A stretch of DNA of 64,000 nucleotides from JAWHTC01 sp032586155 (GTDB lineage: Bacteria; Pseudomonadota; Alphaproteobacteria; Rhodobacterales; Rhodobacteraceae): the NCBI RefSeq assembly GCF_032586155.1, contig NZ_JAWHTC010000002.1, positions 744,001 through 808,000 on the forward strand, read 5' to 3'. Position 1 is the first letter of the stretch. The number at the start of each line of letters is the position of its first letter. Below, piece after piece: positions 9,735-18,255 of the stretch. Both the position numbers and the translations under genes were made by a program. Below the pieces are notes generated by a model. The model saw only the letters and a program-made list of their open reading frames with translations. It was not told the origin of the DNA and did no database searches.

Positions 9735-9787
9735 CTTCCTCTTGCCCTAAATATCCCGGGGGGTCTGGGGGGCAGCGCCCCCCCAGC
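9735..9787. repeat. Dispersed G-run hairpin repeat, copy 2
   Basis: AAATATCCCGGGGGGTCTGG followed by GGGG, CAGCG and a CCCCCCC run. Read on the minus strand it is a strong hairpin ending in a T-rich stretch (GGGATATTTAGG), so it can act as a terminator for the EF-G-like gene ending at 9824. Core sequence matches copy 3 at 45314-45366 almost exactly. Confidence 0.85.
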
Positions 9788-9823
9788 CCTGTCGAATTGC
9801 CCAGGCAATTCGAAGACCTGCCG

Positions 9824-11713
9824 CTACCGCATCGCCTCGTAGTGATCGACCTCGGTCGCGAACCACGCCGTACCACGGGTTGTACTGCCCAGCGCGTGGG
9901 AAAGCTCCTCAAGCGCGGCCATCGGCAGAAGCGCCCGGAAGACCTCCCAACCCTTGGCGTTGGCGTCGCTTTCGAACCCCTGCACCTGGCCCTTGAGCCC
10001 GCTGACCAGCTGCACCAACCCACCGGCAAAGATTGATGGGACATTGATCTCGACCGCCATGATCGGCTGCAGAACGACGGTGCCCAACTCCGAGAGCGCC
10101 TCGCGCACCGCGTTCTTACCGGCGGTGCGGAAGGCAAAGTCGGAGCTGTCGACCGAGTGGGTCTTGCCGTCCTTGAGCGTGATCTTCACGTCAACCACCG
10201 GGTGGCCCGAAGGGCCGGCCTGAAGCGCTTCCTTCGCACCAGCCTCGACGGCAGCGAAATAATTGCGCGGCACGGCGCCGCCCTTGACGGTTTCGGCAAA
10301 CTCGAACCCGCCACCCATGGGCAAGGGTTCGACGTCGATCACCACGTCGGCGAACTGCCCGGCACCGCCGGATTGCTTGCGGTGACGGTGGTGCATTTCC
10401 TTGCCCTTGCGGATGGTTTCGCGCAGGGCGGTTGCGACCTCTTCGACCTCGACCTTGATGCCGAAACCCTGATCCAGCTTGTCGATGATCCGGCGCAGGT
10501 GCAGCGGGCCACCAACGCCGATGACCATATGCCCAACCGAAGCGTCCTGAGCCACTTGCAGGCCAAGGTCGACCTCGGAAATCCGCGACAGGGCCAGCGG
10601 CAGCTTGGTCTCGTCACGTTCATTGACCGGGATCACCACCCGTTGCAAGGCGGGTGGGTGCGCGGCGGCCCAATCGGGCAGCGGCGTGGTGCCCTTGGCG
10701 GTGAGGAAGGTGCCGAGTGTCAGGTGATCGCTCTTGATTGCCAGACCGATTTCACCGGGTTTCAGCGCCGAGAGCTGCGTCTTGGCGTCGACATCGTCGA
10801 GCGTGCCAATCGTATCGCCGCCCAGCGGTGCACCCTGTGCCACACCGTCGGCGAGTGCACGGACCAGGACTGCCTTGCCCACGTGTTTGAGGTTGTCGGC
10901 CAGGCAGCTGATGGCGATCACGTCCTTGCCCACGTCCAGGCGGTCACGCAAGGCATCCACCTGCGGCACCTCATGGCGCAAGGATTTCATCAATCGCAGA
11001 ACCCCGTTGCCATTTTCGGCCGAGCCCAAAAGCGCCTCGATCAGGTCGTGGTGTTGCAGGGCGCGGGTGGCGACCTCGTAAAGTTCCTCGGTCGGCGGCT
11101 TTTGATCCTCGATGATCTCTTCCAGCAGGTGGTCGTCGAAATCCGCCAGTGTCTCCATCATTTCGGCGCGGGCTTCCTGTTCGCGGTCGAACATCTCTTT
11201 TGGCACTTCCACCAGCGACGAGCGTTCGCCGTCATGGTATTCCCAGGCGCGCTCGGAAATCAGGTCGATCGTGCCCACCGTCTTGCCATCCTTGCGCATC
11301 GGTACCTGCCGCAGGATGATCCCGTGGGCGCAATAGTGCTGAAGCTCGGAGATGATGTCGGCGATACGGTTGCTGGCGGCATCAATGCCGTTGACGAAGA
11401 CCAGGCTGGGAACGTTCGAGTCTTCCAGAAGCCGCAGGTAGGGCGCACTGAGCACAGCCGCGTCGGCCTCGGCCGGGACACAGAGAACAGCCACGTCACA
11501 GGCGGCCAGAACCGGGCCGACCTGGCTGATATTGTCCAGGCCCCCAGGCACGTAGAACCCGGCCCAATCGTCGCCCATGAAATTGAACTTGGTTACGCTG
11601 GCCCCGCCCATCAGCGGCAATGTCTTTGGTTTTGCACCTTCGAGGCCGGCCAGTGCCTGCACCAGGGTGGATTTACCGGATTGCGATGGTCCGATGACGG
11701 CAAAAGCTCTCAT
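9824..11713 (-). CDS. EF-G-like translation factor family GTPase with degenerate G motifs
   Basis: 629 residues, shorter than EF-G (about 690-700). The P loop is present (GPSQSGKST, residues 8-16). The canonical DTPGH of G3 is replaced by a region reading FYVPGGLDN, and the NKxD of G4 by VNGID. Downstream domains are clear: an EF-G domain II, a domain III/IV with HHRHRKQSGGAGQFADV and a domain V ending in ALEELSHALGSTTRGTAWF. It belongs to the EF-G-like (FusA-related) family kept in many alphaproteobacteria, with unknown role in or on the ribosome. Guanine specificity is doubtful. The ATG has AAAGGA upstream. Confidence 0.85.
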   Translation of the reverse strand: MRAFAVIGPSQSGKSTLVQALAGLEGAKPKTLPLMGGASVTKFNFMGDDWAGFYVPGGLDNISQVGPVLAACDVAVLCVPAEADAAVLSAPYLRLLEDSNVPSLVFVNGIDAASNRIADIISELQHYCAHGIILRQVPMRKDGKTVGTIDLISERAWEYHDGERSSLVEVPKEMFDREQEARAEMMETLADFDDHLLEEIIEDQKPPTEELYEVATRALQHHDLIEALLGSAENGNGVLRLMKSLRHEVPQVDALRDRLDVGKDVIAISCLADNLKHVGKAVLVRALADGVAQGAPLGGDTIGTLDDVDAKTQLSALKPGEIGLAIKSDHLTLGTFLTAKGTTPLPDWAAAHPPALQRVVIPVNERDETKLPLALSRISEVDLGLQVAQDASVGHMVIGVGGPLHLRRIIDKLDQGFGIKVEVEEVATALRETIRKGKEMHHRHRKQSGGAGQFADVVIDVEPLPMGGGFEFAETVKGGAVPRNYFAAVEAGAKEALQAGPSGHPVVDVKITLKDGKTHSVDSSDFAFRTAGKNAVREALSELGTVVLQPIMAVEINVPSIFAGGLVQLVSGLKGQVQGFESDANAKGWEVFRALLPMAALEELSHALGSTTRGTAWFATEVDHYEAMR

Positions 11714-11970
11714 GGGTGGTCCTTTCTATCCCTCATATGCCTCGGTCCCGCGCACGTGGTGCAAAGCGGACCGGGTGTTCCCGGTGATTTAGCGCCGCCG
11801 GGAATCGGCTGTCTTTGACCTAGATCGTGTCAGGTTAGCATGCCTTCGGGATTGTGGTGTGATCTTGGTCAAGATGACGGGCTACGCGACGTCACGGTGC
11901 GCGATGGCTTGTTGAGCGAAACCGGCTTCTGCATCCTTGGGTCTGCACCCGATTGAAAGGACCATCCGCC

Positions 11971-12435
11971 ATGCAGACGCCGCCCGACAACATCCCGTTC
12001 ATCCCATTCGAAAGCTTCGAGATCGGGCAGGTGCAGAATTTCGGTGCCTACGCGGTGACGCGCGACGAGATCATCGAGTTTGCCAGTAAATACGATGCGC
12101 AGTTCTTTCACCTTGATGACGAACTGGCCAAGGCATCACTGTTCGGCGGACTCTGCGCCAGCGGATGGCATACCTGTGCCATGACGATGTCGATGATGGT
12201 CGAGAACATGGAAGCCCATGGCCGCAGCCTCGGCTCACCCGGGCTAGACGCGTTGCGCTGGATCAAACCGGTTTTTCCCGGTGACATATTGAGCGTGGAG
12301 ATGGAGGTGCTGGAGCTGCGGGCCTCAGAAAGCCGCCCCATAGGGTTTGTGACCAGCCGGGTAACGGTCAGCAACCAGAAGGACGAGCCGGTGATGAGTT
12401 TCGTCAGCAAGGGTATTTTTCCGCGGGGCGGTTAG
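11971..12435 (+). CDS. MaoC family hot-dog dehydratase
   Basis: 154 residues with the single hot-dog fold of (R)-specific enoyl-CoA hydratases. The conserved FEIGQ lead, the catalytic region YDAQFFHLDDELAK and the following LFGGLCASGWHTCAM helix are all present; substrate-binding residues continue with RWIKPVFPGD. It probably hydrates an enoyl-CoA, substrate unknown. Start chosen at ATG 11971 with AAAGGA nine bases upstream, not the TTG at 11953. A structured repeat element begins 37 nt after its stop. Confidence 0.87.
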   Translation: MQTPPDNIPFIPFESFEIGQVQNFGAYAVTRDEIIEFASKYDAQFFHLDDELAKASLFGGLCASGWHTCAMTMSMMVENMEAHGRSLGSPGLDALRWIKPVFPGDILSVEMEVLELRASESRPIGFVTSRVTVSNQKDEPVMSFVSKGIFPRGG

Positions 12436-12471
12436 GCGGATACTACTGGTCGCGATCCATGCGCCAAGCCA

Positions 12472-12660
12472 CGCGATAGCCAGACCGCGGGATGGCGACC
12501 CAATGCTGGTTTGGGGCAGTTTATTCCGGAGAAATCCGTACGAACTCGATCTGTTGCGCTACCGTCTCGAAATCGCCAGCCCTGCGAGCGGTCTGGCTAT
12601 CGCGCGGCGGCTTCGCCTCGATTCCGCGCGGGCACTGTTTGGAAAGAGCGTTCGTCAACC
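12472..12660 (+). repeat. Three-copy structured element, copy A
   Basis: CGCGATAGCCAGACCGC (12472-12488) pairs perfectly over 17 bp with GCGGTCTGGCTATCGCG (12588-12604). Inside, GGG-A-TGGCGA (12489-12498) pairs with TCGCCA-G-CCC (12573-12582). A 3' block follows, GCGCGGCGGCTTCGCCT (12602-12618) with CCGCGC at 12624-12629, forming a second hairpin, then a tail ending CGTTCGTCAACC. Copies B (21281-21468) and C (25714-25895) share the layout. It fills most of the 352-nt MaoC/fumarase gap. Confidence 0.8.
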
Positions 12661-12787
12661 AACATGACACTTTTGCCCCCCGCAATACCGTACTGCATAC
12701 AATTGCACACCATTTTTCGGCTTACCTTACCCGCAAACACTGTTAAAACCTGCCCCAAGCCTGAAAGCCACGCAAAGGGAGGTTCCC

Positions 12788-14296
12788 ATGGCCGCCATCA
12801 CCGAAGAGCATCTGATCGAAAGCATCGCCGATGCGTTGCAGTTCATTTCCTACTACCATCCCGGCGATTTCGTGCAGGCGATGACCGCCGCCTGGGAGCG
12901 TGAAGAGAACAAGGGCGCCAAGGATGCGATGGCACAGATCCTGGTCAACAGTCGCATGTGCGCCATCGGGCATCGTCCGATCTGCCAGGACACCGGCGCC
13001 GCCAATATCCACATCAAGGTCGGGGTCGAGGCGCCGCTGAAACTGAAACGCTCGTTGCAGGAGATTGCCGACGAGGGCACGCGCCAGGGTTATGCCCGCG
13101 ACACCAACCCGCTGCGCGCCAGCGTCGTGGTTGACCCCTTTGGCAGCCGCAAGAACTCGGGCGACAACACGCCTTGCATGCTGACCGTGGAAATGGTCGC
13201 CGGGGACTCCGTTGAAGTCGAGGTTGCGGCCAAGGGTGGCGGATCGGAAAACAAATCGAAATTCACCACGCTGAACCCATCGGGCAATGTCGCCGACTGG
13301 GTGGTTGAAACCGTGGAAACCCTTGGTGCTGGCTGGTGTCCGCCGGGGGTTCTGGGCATCGGCGTTGGCGGCAATGCCGACAAGGTGATGGCGATGGCGA
13401 AGCAGGCGCTGAGCGAACCGCTCGATATGCAGGAATTGCTGCGCCGTGGGCCGTCGAATAACGTCGAAGAGCTCCGGGTCGAGATTTACGAACGGGTGAA
13501 CGCACTTGGCATCGGCGCGCAAGGTCTGGGCGGTGTGACCACCGTGCTGGACGTGAAGGTGAAAAGCTGGCCCACTCATGCGGCTTCGCTGCCCGTTGGC
13601 CTGATCCCGAACTGTGCCGCCACCCGGCACGTGCATTTCACTCTGGACGGGTCTGGCCCGGCCACCTTCACGCCACCCGCTGTCGAAGACTATCCGGATA
13701 TCGTTCTGGACGCTGCTGGCGCGCAGAGCCGTAAACTGGACCTTGATGACCTGAATGACGAGGTTGTTGCCTCGCTGACCCCGGGCGAAACGCTGCTTCT
13801 GTCCGGCACGCTCTACACCGGCCGCGATGCCGCGCATAAGCGGATGATCGACATGATGGACCGGGGCGAAGAACTGCCCGTCGATCTGAACCGCAAGGCA
13901 ATCTACTATGTCGGCCCGGTGGATGCGGTTGGAGACGAGGCGATTGGTCCGGCGGGACCAACCACCTCGACCCGAATGGACAAGTTCACTGATCGGATTC
14001 TGGCCGACACCGGCCTCAAGGTCATGGTCGGCAAGGCCGAGCGTGGTCAGATAGGGCTGGACGCGATTGCCAAGCATGACGCGGCTTACCTGATCGCGGT
14101 CGGCGGCGCGGCCTACCTGGTGTCCAAGGCGATCAAGGACGCCAAGCCGGTGGCGTTTGAGGATCTGGGCATGGAGGCGATTTACGAGCTTCAGGTGCAG
14201 GACATGCCGGTCACTGTGGCAGTCGACACCCAGGGCAACTCGATCCACCGCAGCGGGCCTGCGGAATGGAAGAAGAAGATCGCCGAACGGGCGTGA
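12788..14296 (+). CDS. fumA: Fumarate hydratase class I ([4Fe-4S], oxygen sensitive)
   Basis: 502 residues combining the alpha and beta domains in one chain. The three cluster Cys candidates lie in RPICQDTGA, GDNTPCMLTVE and IPNCAATRHVHF; the C-terminal beta domain contains LLLSGTLYTGRDAAHKR and YYVGPVDA. It interconverts fumarate and malate in the TCA cycle. A class II FumC elsewhere is common in these bacteria but cannot be checked here. GGGAGG lies before the ATG. The REP-like palindrome pair starts right after the stop and could end its transcript. Confidence 0.95.
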   Translation: MAAITEEHLIESIADALQFISYYHPGDFVQAMTAAWEREENKGAKDAMAQILVNSRMCAIGHRPICQDTGAANIHIKVGVEAPLKLKRSLQEIADEGTRQGYARDTNPLRASVVVDPFGSRKNSGDNTPCMLTVEMVAGDSVEVEVAAKGGGSENKSKFTTLNPSGNVADWVVETVETLGAGWCPPGVLGIGVGGNADKVMAMAKQALSEPLDMQELLRRGPSNNVEELRVEIYERVNALGIGAQGLGGVTTVLDVKVKSWPTHAASLPVGLIPNCAATRHVHFTLDGSGPATFTPPAVEDYPDIVLDAAGAQSRKLDLDDLNDEVVASLTPGETLLLSGTLYTGRDAAHKRMIDMMDRGEELPVDLNRKAIYYVGPVDAVGDEAIGPAGPTTSTRMDKFTDRILADTGLKVMVGKAERGQIGLDAIAKHDAAYLIAVGGAAYLVSKAIKDAKPVAFEDLGMEAIYELQVQDMPVTVAVDTQGNSIHRSGPAEWKKKIAERA

Positions 14297-14298
14297 TG

Positions 14299-14368
14299 TA
14301 GGGTGCGTGCTTGCACGCACCTTTTAATGTCGAAGCGGCAGCGGTGCGTGCAGGCACGCACCCTACGC
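14299..14368. repeat. REP-like palindrome pair (inverted BIME-type unit)
   Basis: GGTGCGTGC-TT-GCACGCACC at 14302-14321 is followed by TTTT, then 21 nt later GGTGCGTGC-AG-GCACGCACC at 14343-14362. The outer flanks are GTAG on the left and CTAC on the right, so the whole unit is also an inverted repeat. The right copy contains the TAG stop of the minus-strand gene ending at 14363. It can terminate fumA on the plus strand. Confidence 0.85.
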
Positions 14369-15151
14369 CAGTGCACCTACCAGCGCGCCGTGTATTCCGG
14401 CCCCCGCGGCCACGACCCCGTTCACCTGCGGGTGGGCATTGTTGAACCGTAACGGCCCGCCCTTGCGGTCGCTCGCGATCGCCCCTGCCTCTTCCAACAG
14501 CAGCGCCCCGGCGGCAATGTCCCACTCCCAGCTGTCGCGCAAGGTCAGCATGGCGTCGTAGCGCCCCTCGGCCACCAGCGCCAAACGATAGGCCAGCGAG
14601 GGGCGGTATTTCTTTATCACGCCCGGCACCTTGCCGTGTTTCCAATGCTGCGGTTGCAGCGCAGGACGGGCGCAAAGCACGGTCGCTCCTGTCAGCTTTG
14701 ATCGCGAAGAGGCGCGGAGCGGTGCTCCGTTCAACGTCGCCCCCTGGCCCTTGGCCGCTGCATAAAGCCGGTCCAGCATCGGCAAGTAGACCGCCGCCGC
14801 AACCGGCACACCGTTTTCGACCACCGCCATGGAATGCGCCCAGGTGTTGTCGCCATTGATGAAGCTGCGGGTCCCGTCCAGAGGGTCGATCACGAAGACC
14901 CGCTCGCGGGCAAGCCGTGTGTCGCTGTCCTCGCTCTCTTCGCTCAGCCAGCCATAGCCTGGGCGCGCCGCCTGAAGGGTCTCTTCCAGCATCACGTTGA
15001 CCGAGAGATCGGCCTCGGTCACCGGGCCCGCACCATCGGGTTTGTCCTCGGAATGGAAGCGCCCGCCGAAGAACCCGCTGGCGATCTTGCCGGCCTCGCG
15101 CGCGGCATGGATCAGCAGGTCGCGGTCGCGTGTTGCGTCATTCTCCGGCAA
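14363..15151 (-). CDS. Inositol monophosphatase family phosphatase (CysQ-like)
   Basis: 262 residues with the Li+-sensitive Mg-dependent phosphatase motifs: the metal-binding Glu in WLSEES, the DPLDGT signature with a following SFINGD, and the C-terminal WDIAAGALLLEEAG. Substrate could be inositol monophosphate or 3'-phosphoadenosine 5'-phosphate (CysQ); the length and N-terminal pattern allow both. Its ATG overlaps the end of the upstream pmbA-like gene by 14 nt, so it is the second gene of a two-gene unit. Its stop lies inside a REP-like palindrome. Confidence 0.85.
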   Translation of the reverse strand: MPENDATRDRDLLIHAAREAGKIASGFFGGRFHSEDKPDGAGPVTEADLSVNVMLEETLQAARPGYGWLSEESEDSDTRLARERVFVIDPLDGTRSFINGDNTWAHSMAVVENGVPVAAAVYLPMLDRLYAAAKGQGATLNGAPLRASSRSKLTGATVLCARPALQPQHWKHGKVPGVIKKYRPSLAYRLALVAEGRYDAMLTLRDSWEWDIAAGALLLEEAGAIASDRKGGPLRFNNAHPQVNGVVAAGAGIHGALVGALA

Positions 15152-16484
15152 GGGTCAGCCCTTCGACCAGAAGCGATGGCACCACGCGGCTCAGCCATGT
15201 GCGGGCATCATTGGCAGGGATCAAGCCAAGCAGCATGTCACGCAGGTTCCCGGCGATGGTACATTCGTTGACCGGGTAGGTGATCTCGCCATTCTCGACC
15301 CAGAACCCCGAGGCGCCGCGGGAATAGTCGCCGGTGTTGGGGTTGATCGTCGAGCCGATCATCGAGGTCACCAAGAGCCCGGTGCCCATCTCATTCAACA
15401 GCTCTTCGCGGGTTTGCGTGCCCTGGGTCAGGGCCACGTTGAACGTGCCCGGCGACGGGGCCGAACCAGTGCCGCGCAGGGCATTGGCGGTGCTCTCCAT
15501 GCCCAGCTTGCGCCCGGTGGCAAGGTCCAGGGTCCAGCCCTGCAGCACGCCGTCCTTGACGATCATCCGATCCGCTGTCGCCAGACCCTCGGCATCGAAT
15601 GGGCGGGACGACCCCATGCGCTTGCGGTGCGGTTCCTCGAGCAGCGACAGGGAACTGGGCAGAACCTGCTCACCAAGGCTCTCACGCAGAAAGCTTTCGC
15701 CACGCGCCACGGCGCTGCCATTCACGGCGCCCAGAAGATGGCCGATCAGCGAGCTGGAAATCCGCTCGTCGAACAACACCGGGAAGGTCCCGGTGGGCGG
15801 TTTCTTTGCGCCCAGCGCGGCAACAGCGCGCTCGCCAGCAATGCGGCCGATTTCGTCGGCTCCACGCATATCGGCAGCAAAGACCCGGCTGTCACCGTCA
15901 TGGTCGCGCTCCATGCCCGCGCCTTCACCGGCAATCGCTACGGAATAGAGCGAATGCGATGTGCGGGCGTATCCGCCGGAAAACCCGTTGGTGGCCGCAA
16001 AATGCATGCTCCGCGCTGAATAGCCCGCACTGGCCGATTGGACTTGCGTGACACCTTCTACGGCTTGCGTGGCGGCCTCGGCAGCCAATGCCTGTTCTTG
16101 CAACGATGCGGGCGCGGGTTCATCGCCGGGATCGGCCAGTTCCAGCCCGGCAGCGTCCCAATCGGTGGCAAGCTGCTCGGATGTCGCCAATCCGATATCA
16201 GGATTCTCGGGTGCCTCCTTGGCCATCGCAACTGCGCGTTCCGCCATGGCCGCCATCGTCTCGGGGCGGCTGTCCGAGGATGATACCATCGCCTGCCGCT
16301 TGCCCAGGAGCACCCGCAGGCCCAAGTCGATCCCTTCCGAGCGCTCGGCTTGTTCCAGCTTGCCCTCGCGTACATCGATCGAGATCGAGCGACCCTCGAT
16401 CACCAGCACATCCGCCGCCTCGGCCCCGGCCTTTTTGGCGGCATCCAGAAGGGTATGAGACAGGGATTCGGGGCTGGCAGTCAT
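15138..16484 (-). CDS. pmbA: TldD/PmbA family metallopeptidase subunit, PmbA-like
   Basis: 448 residues. The N-terminal domain reads VLVIEGRSISIDVREGKLE, typical of PmbA, and the C-terminal domain ends with YSRGASGFWVENGEITYPV and a NDMRDMLLG-like stretch. TldD and PmbA form a heterodimeric protease processing ribosomal peptides such as microcin B17 and degrading unfolded peptides. The zinc-binding HExxxH is on TldD, and none is seen here, which agrees with PmbA. TldD is not in the window. First gene of a pair with the inositol-phosphatase-like gene. Confidence 0.88.
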   Translation of the reverse strand: MTASPESLSHTLLDAAKKAGAEAADVLVIEGRSISIDVREGKLEQAERSEGIDLGLRVLLGKRQAMVSSSDSRPETMAAMAERAVAMAKEAPENPDIGLATSEQLATDWDAAGLELADPGDEPAPASLQEQALAAEAATQAVEGVTQVQSASAGYSARSMHFAATNGFSGGYARTSHSLYSVAIAGEGAGMERDHDGDSRVFAADMRGADEIGRIAGERAVAALGAKKPPTGTFPVLFDERISSSLIGHLLGAVNGSAVARGESFLRESLGEQVLPSSLSLLEEPHRKRMGSSRPFDAEGLATADRMIVKDGVLQGWTLDLATGRKLGMESTANALRGTGSAPSPGTFNVALTQGTQTREELLNEMGTGLLVTSMIGSTINPNTGDYSRGASGFWVENGEITYPVNECTIAGNLRDMLLGLIPANDARTWLSRVVPSLLVEGLTLAGE

Positions 16485-16614
16485 GGGTCGTCCTTTTCGC
16501 TGCTACGGAGGTAGACCGCGCGCGGCGGAGGTTCAAGGCCCTGCCCCGTGCTTCATCTTGCCGACAATGCTCGAATCCAACCCTGCATCGGACGCACCGC
16601 TGCAAGGTAAGGCG

Positions 16615-18141
16615 CTATTGCAGCCGCTGACCGTTGGCCAGGACCTCGCCGGTTTTCTTCACCTCGATCGTGGTCGTCAACACGTCGTCTCCGTCGCCGG
16701 GCTGAGTCAACAGCCCCATCATCAAGCGCGCACCCATGGCGTCGCTTTGCTCCATCAGCCCCATCGCGATCAGCTTGTCGATCAGCCCGTGAGCTCCGTT
16801 GATGGTGAAGGACGCACGCCCCTCGGGGGCGGGCATGCCGTCAAAGGTGGTTAAATCACTGTAGTCGAATGTGAAATCGCCTTTGCCGGTGACCTCGGCG
16901 CCGGCGCCGGCAAGGCGCAGATCGTTCAAGGTTGCGGTTTTGGCCATCACCGGCAGCGCGGGCGGTTGCGCCCCGTCCAGAAGGGCACGGAGGTCGAGGA
17001 ACTCGAACAGGATCGACGCCTTGGAGGCAGCATCCAGGACCACGGTCATTGGATCGCGCGGCAGCTGCTGTTCGGGATCGAACATCGCCCACAGCCCGTC
17101 ATTGAGCGTGATGTCGTTAAACCCCATGTGCAGAGCCGCATCCTGGTCTTCGCCCATCAGAAGTGGGATCAGCAATCGGAAATCCGCCGCCCCGCCGCCA
17201 AAGCTGATCGGGAAGGGCAGTTCAGGCATGATCAGGTCGGCGTTGAAGCCGCCAACCCGGCCGCCATAATCCAATCCAAACCGGCCCAGTTTCACAAAGA
17301 CATCATAATCCGTCGCCGAGGTCTTCTGGTCGGAGACAAGCTCACCATCCACCTTCACGCTCTGGGTCGAACTTGTCACATCGGTGATTGTACGGATCGA
17401 CAGGTCCAGATCGTTGCGCAGTTGTTTGTGCAGTCCGAGGATGTCGATACCAGTCTCGGGCAGGGAGAATTGAGAGCGGCTTGTGGTCTTGCCCGCCATG
17501 CCGGTGGCGGCGACCTCCATCTGGCCAAGGTCGCGATCGGGCAGCGACGCGGTGTATTGCAGGTCATATCCCGACATCTCGGTCACGGCGGTCAAGCCCA
17601 GCATGCCATCTGCCAGAGTGGTTTCATGGTGCGCCGTCAGCGGGCCCATTGTCAGGTTGCCGGAAATATCGACCGCCTGCTCGCCGCTGACCGCCAGATC
17701 GACCAAGGCGGCGGAAAACCCGTCACTGGTCCAGTCGCTGATCACTGCCGTAGTGGTTCCGGACATCACCCCCCGGCTGTTGTTGTCCTGCACCTCGAAG
17801 GCCATGGCGAAGCTGCCTTCACCTGTGATATCGCCGCCCATCGACATCAGGCCGGTCGGCGCCATGGTCACGGCGACGCGGCCACCATCCATCGGTTCGA
17901 ACCGTGGCCCGGGCACGTGGACATACACGGTTCCAAAGCCAAGCGGGAAATCCGCATTGAGGCGCAGTTCACCGATCTGAAGCGCCTCGCCGTCGCGGGT
18001 TTCGCTGGCCTCGAAGCGCAGGCCAAGCGCGGTAAACTGTGCCTTCCATGTGTTCCAGGCGTCATCGACGGTCAGGTCGGCCAGGACGGGTGTGGTGGTC
18101 AGAAAAGCGGCAAAGGTGGTGGTAACAAGCAAACGGGTCAT
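16615..18141 (-). CDS. DUF2125 family secreted protein, paralogue 1
   Basis: 508 residues with a signal peptide (MTRLLVTTTFAAFLTTTPVLA, cut after about residue 21). The rest is beta-rich, consistent with DUF2125, a periplasmic family of unknown function in alphaproteobacteria. The C terminus reads KKTGEVLANGQRLQ, nearly the same as its upstream neighbour (KKDGSILANGQRLQ), and both have the WGDWK/WNTWK segment after the signal peptide. The pair is thus a tandem duplication that has diverged widely. A terminator at 18202-18235 separates them. Confidence 0.8.
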   Translation of the reverse strand: MTRLLVTTTFAAFLTTTPVLADLTVDDAWNTWKAQFTALGLRFEASETRDGEALQIGELRLNADFPLGFGTVYVHVPGPRFEPMDGGRVAVTMAPTGLMSMGGDITGEGSFAMAFEVQDNNSRGVMSGTTTAVISDWTSDGFSAALVDLAVSGEQAVDISGNLTMGPLTAHHETTLADGMLGLTAVTEMSGYDLQYTASLPDRDLGQMEVAATGMAGKTTSRSQFSLPETGIDILGLHKQLRNDLDLSIRTITDVTSSTQSVKVDGELVSDQKTSATDYDVFVKLGRFGLDYGGRVGGFNADLIMPELPFPISFGGGAADFRLLIPLLMGEDQDAALHMGFNDITLNDGLWAMFDPEQQLPRDPMTVVLDAASKASILFEFLDLRALLDGAQPPALPVMAKTATLNDLRLAGAGAEVTGKGDFTFDYSDLTTFDGMPAPEGRASFTINGAHGLIDKLIAMGLMEQSDAMGARLMMGLLTQPGDGDDVLTTTIEVKKTGEVLANGQRLQ

Positions 18142-18201
18142 AATGATCCTCGGGCAATGACAGAACTATGCGGGTCAGCCTATGTCCGAGACCAGCAAAG
18201 G

Positions 18202-18235
18202 AAAAGGGGCCACGGCACCTGCCGCAGCCCCTTTT
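18202..18235 (-). terminator. Intrinsic terminator between the DUF2125 paralogues
   Basis: AAAAGGGGC and GCCCCTTTT pair across an internal CGGCA/TGCCG stem. On the minus strand the hairpin ends in CCCCTTTTCC, placed 21 nt after the stop of the upstream gene. Confidence 0.75.
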
Positions 18236-18255
18236 TGCAATCACCTTGAATGCGC

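Noticed and set aside
10157..11818. 553-codon plus-strand frame opposite the EF-G-like gene
   Set aside because: Antisense shadow of a gene with clear domains; no motif is visible in it.
12653..12787. Extra small gene between element A and fumA
   Set aside because: Frames there are repeat or promoter translations without a ribosome site or a recognised product.
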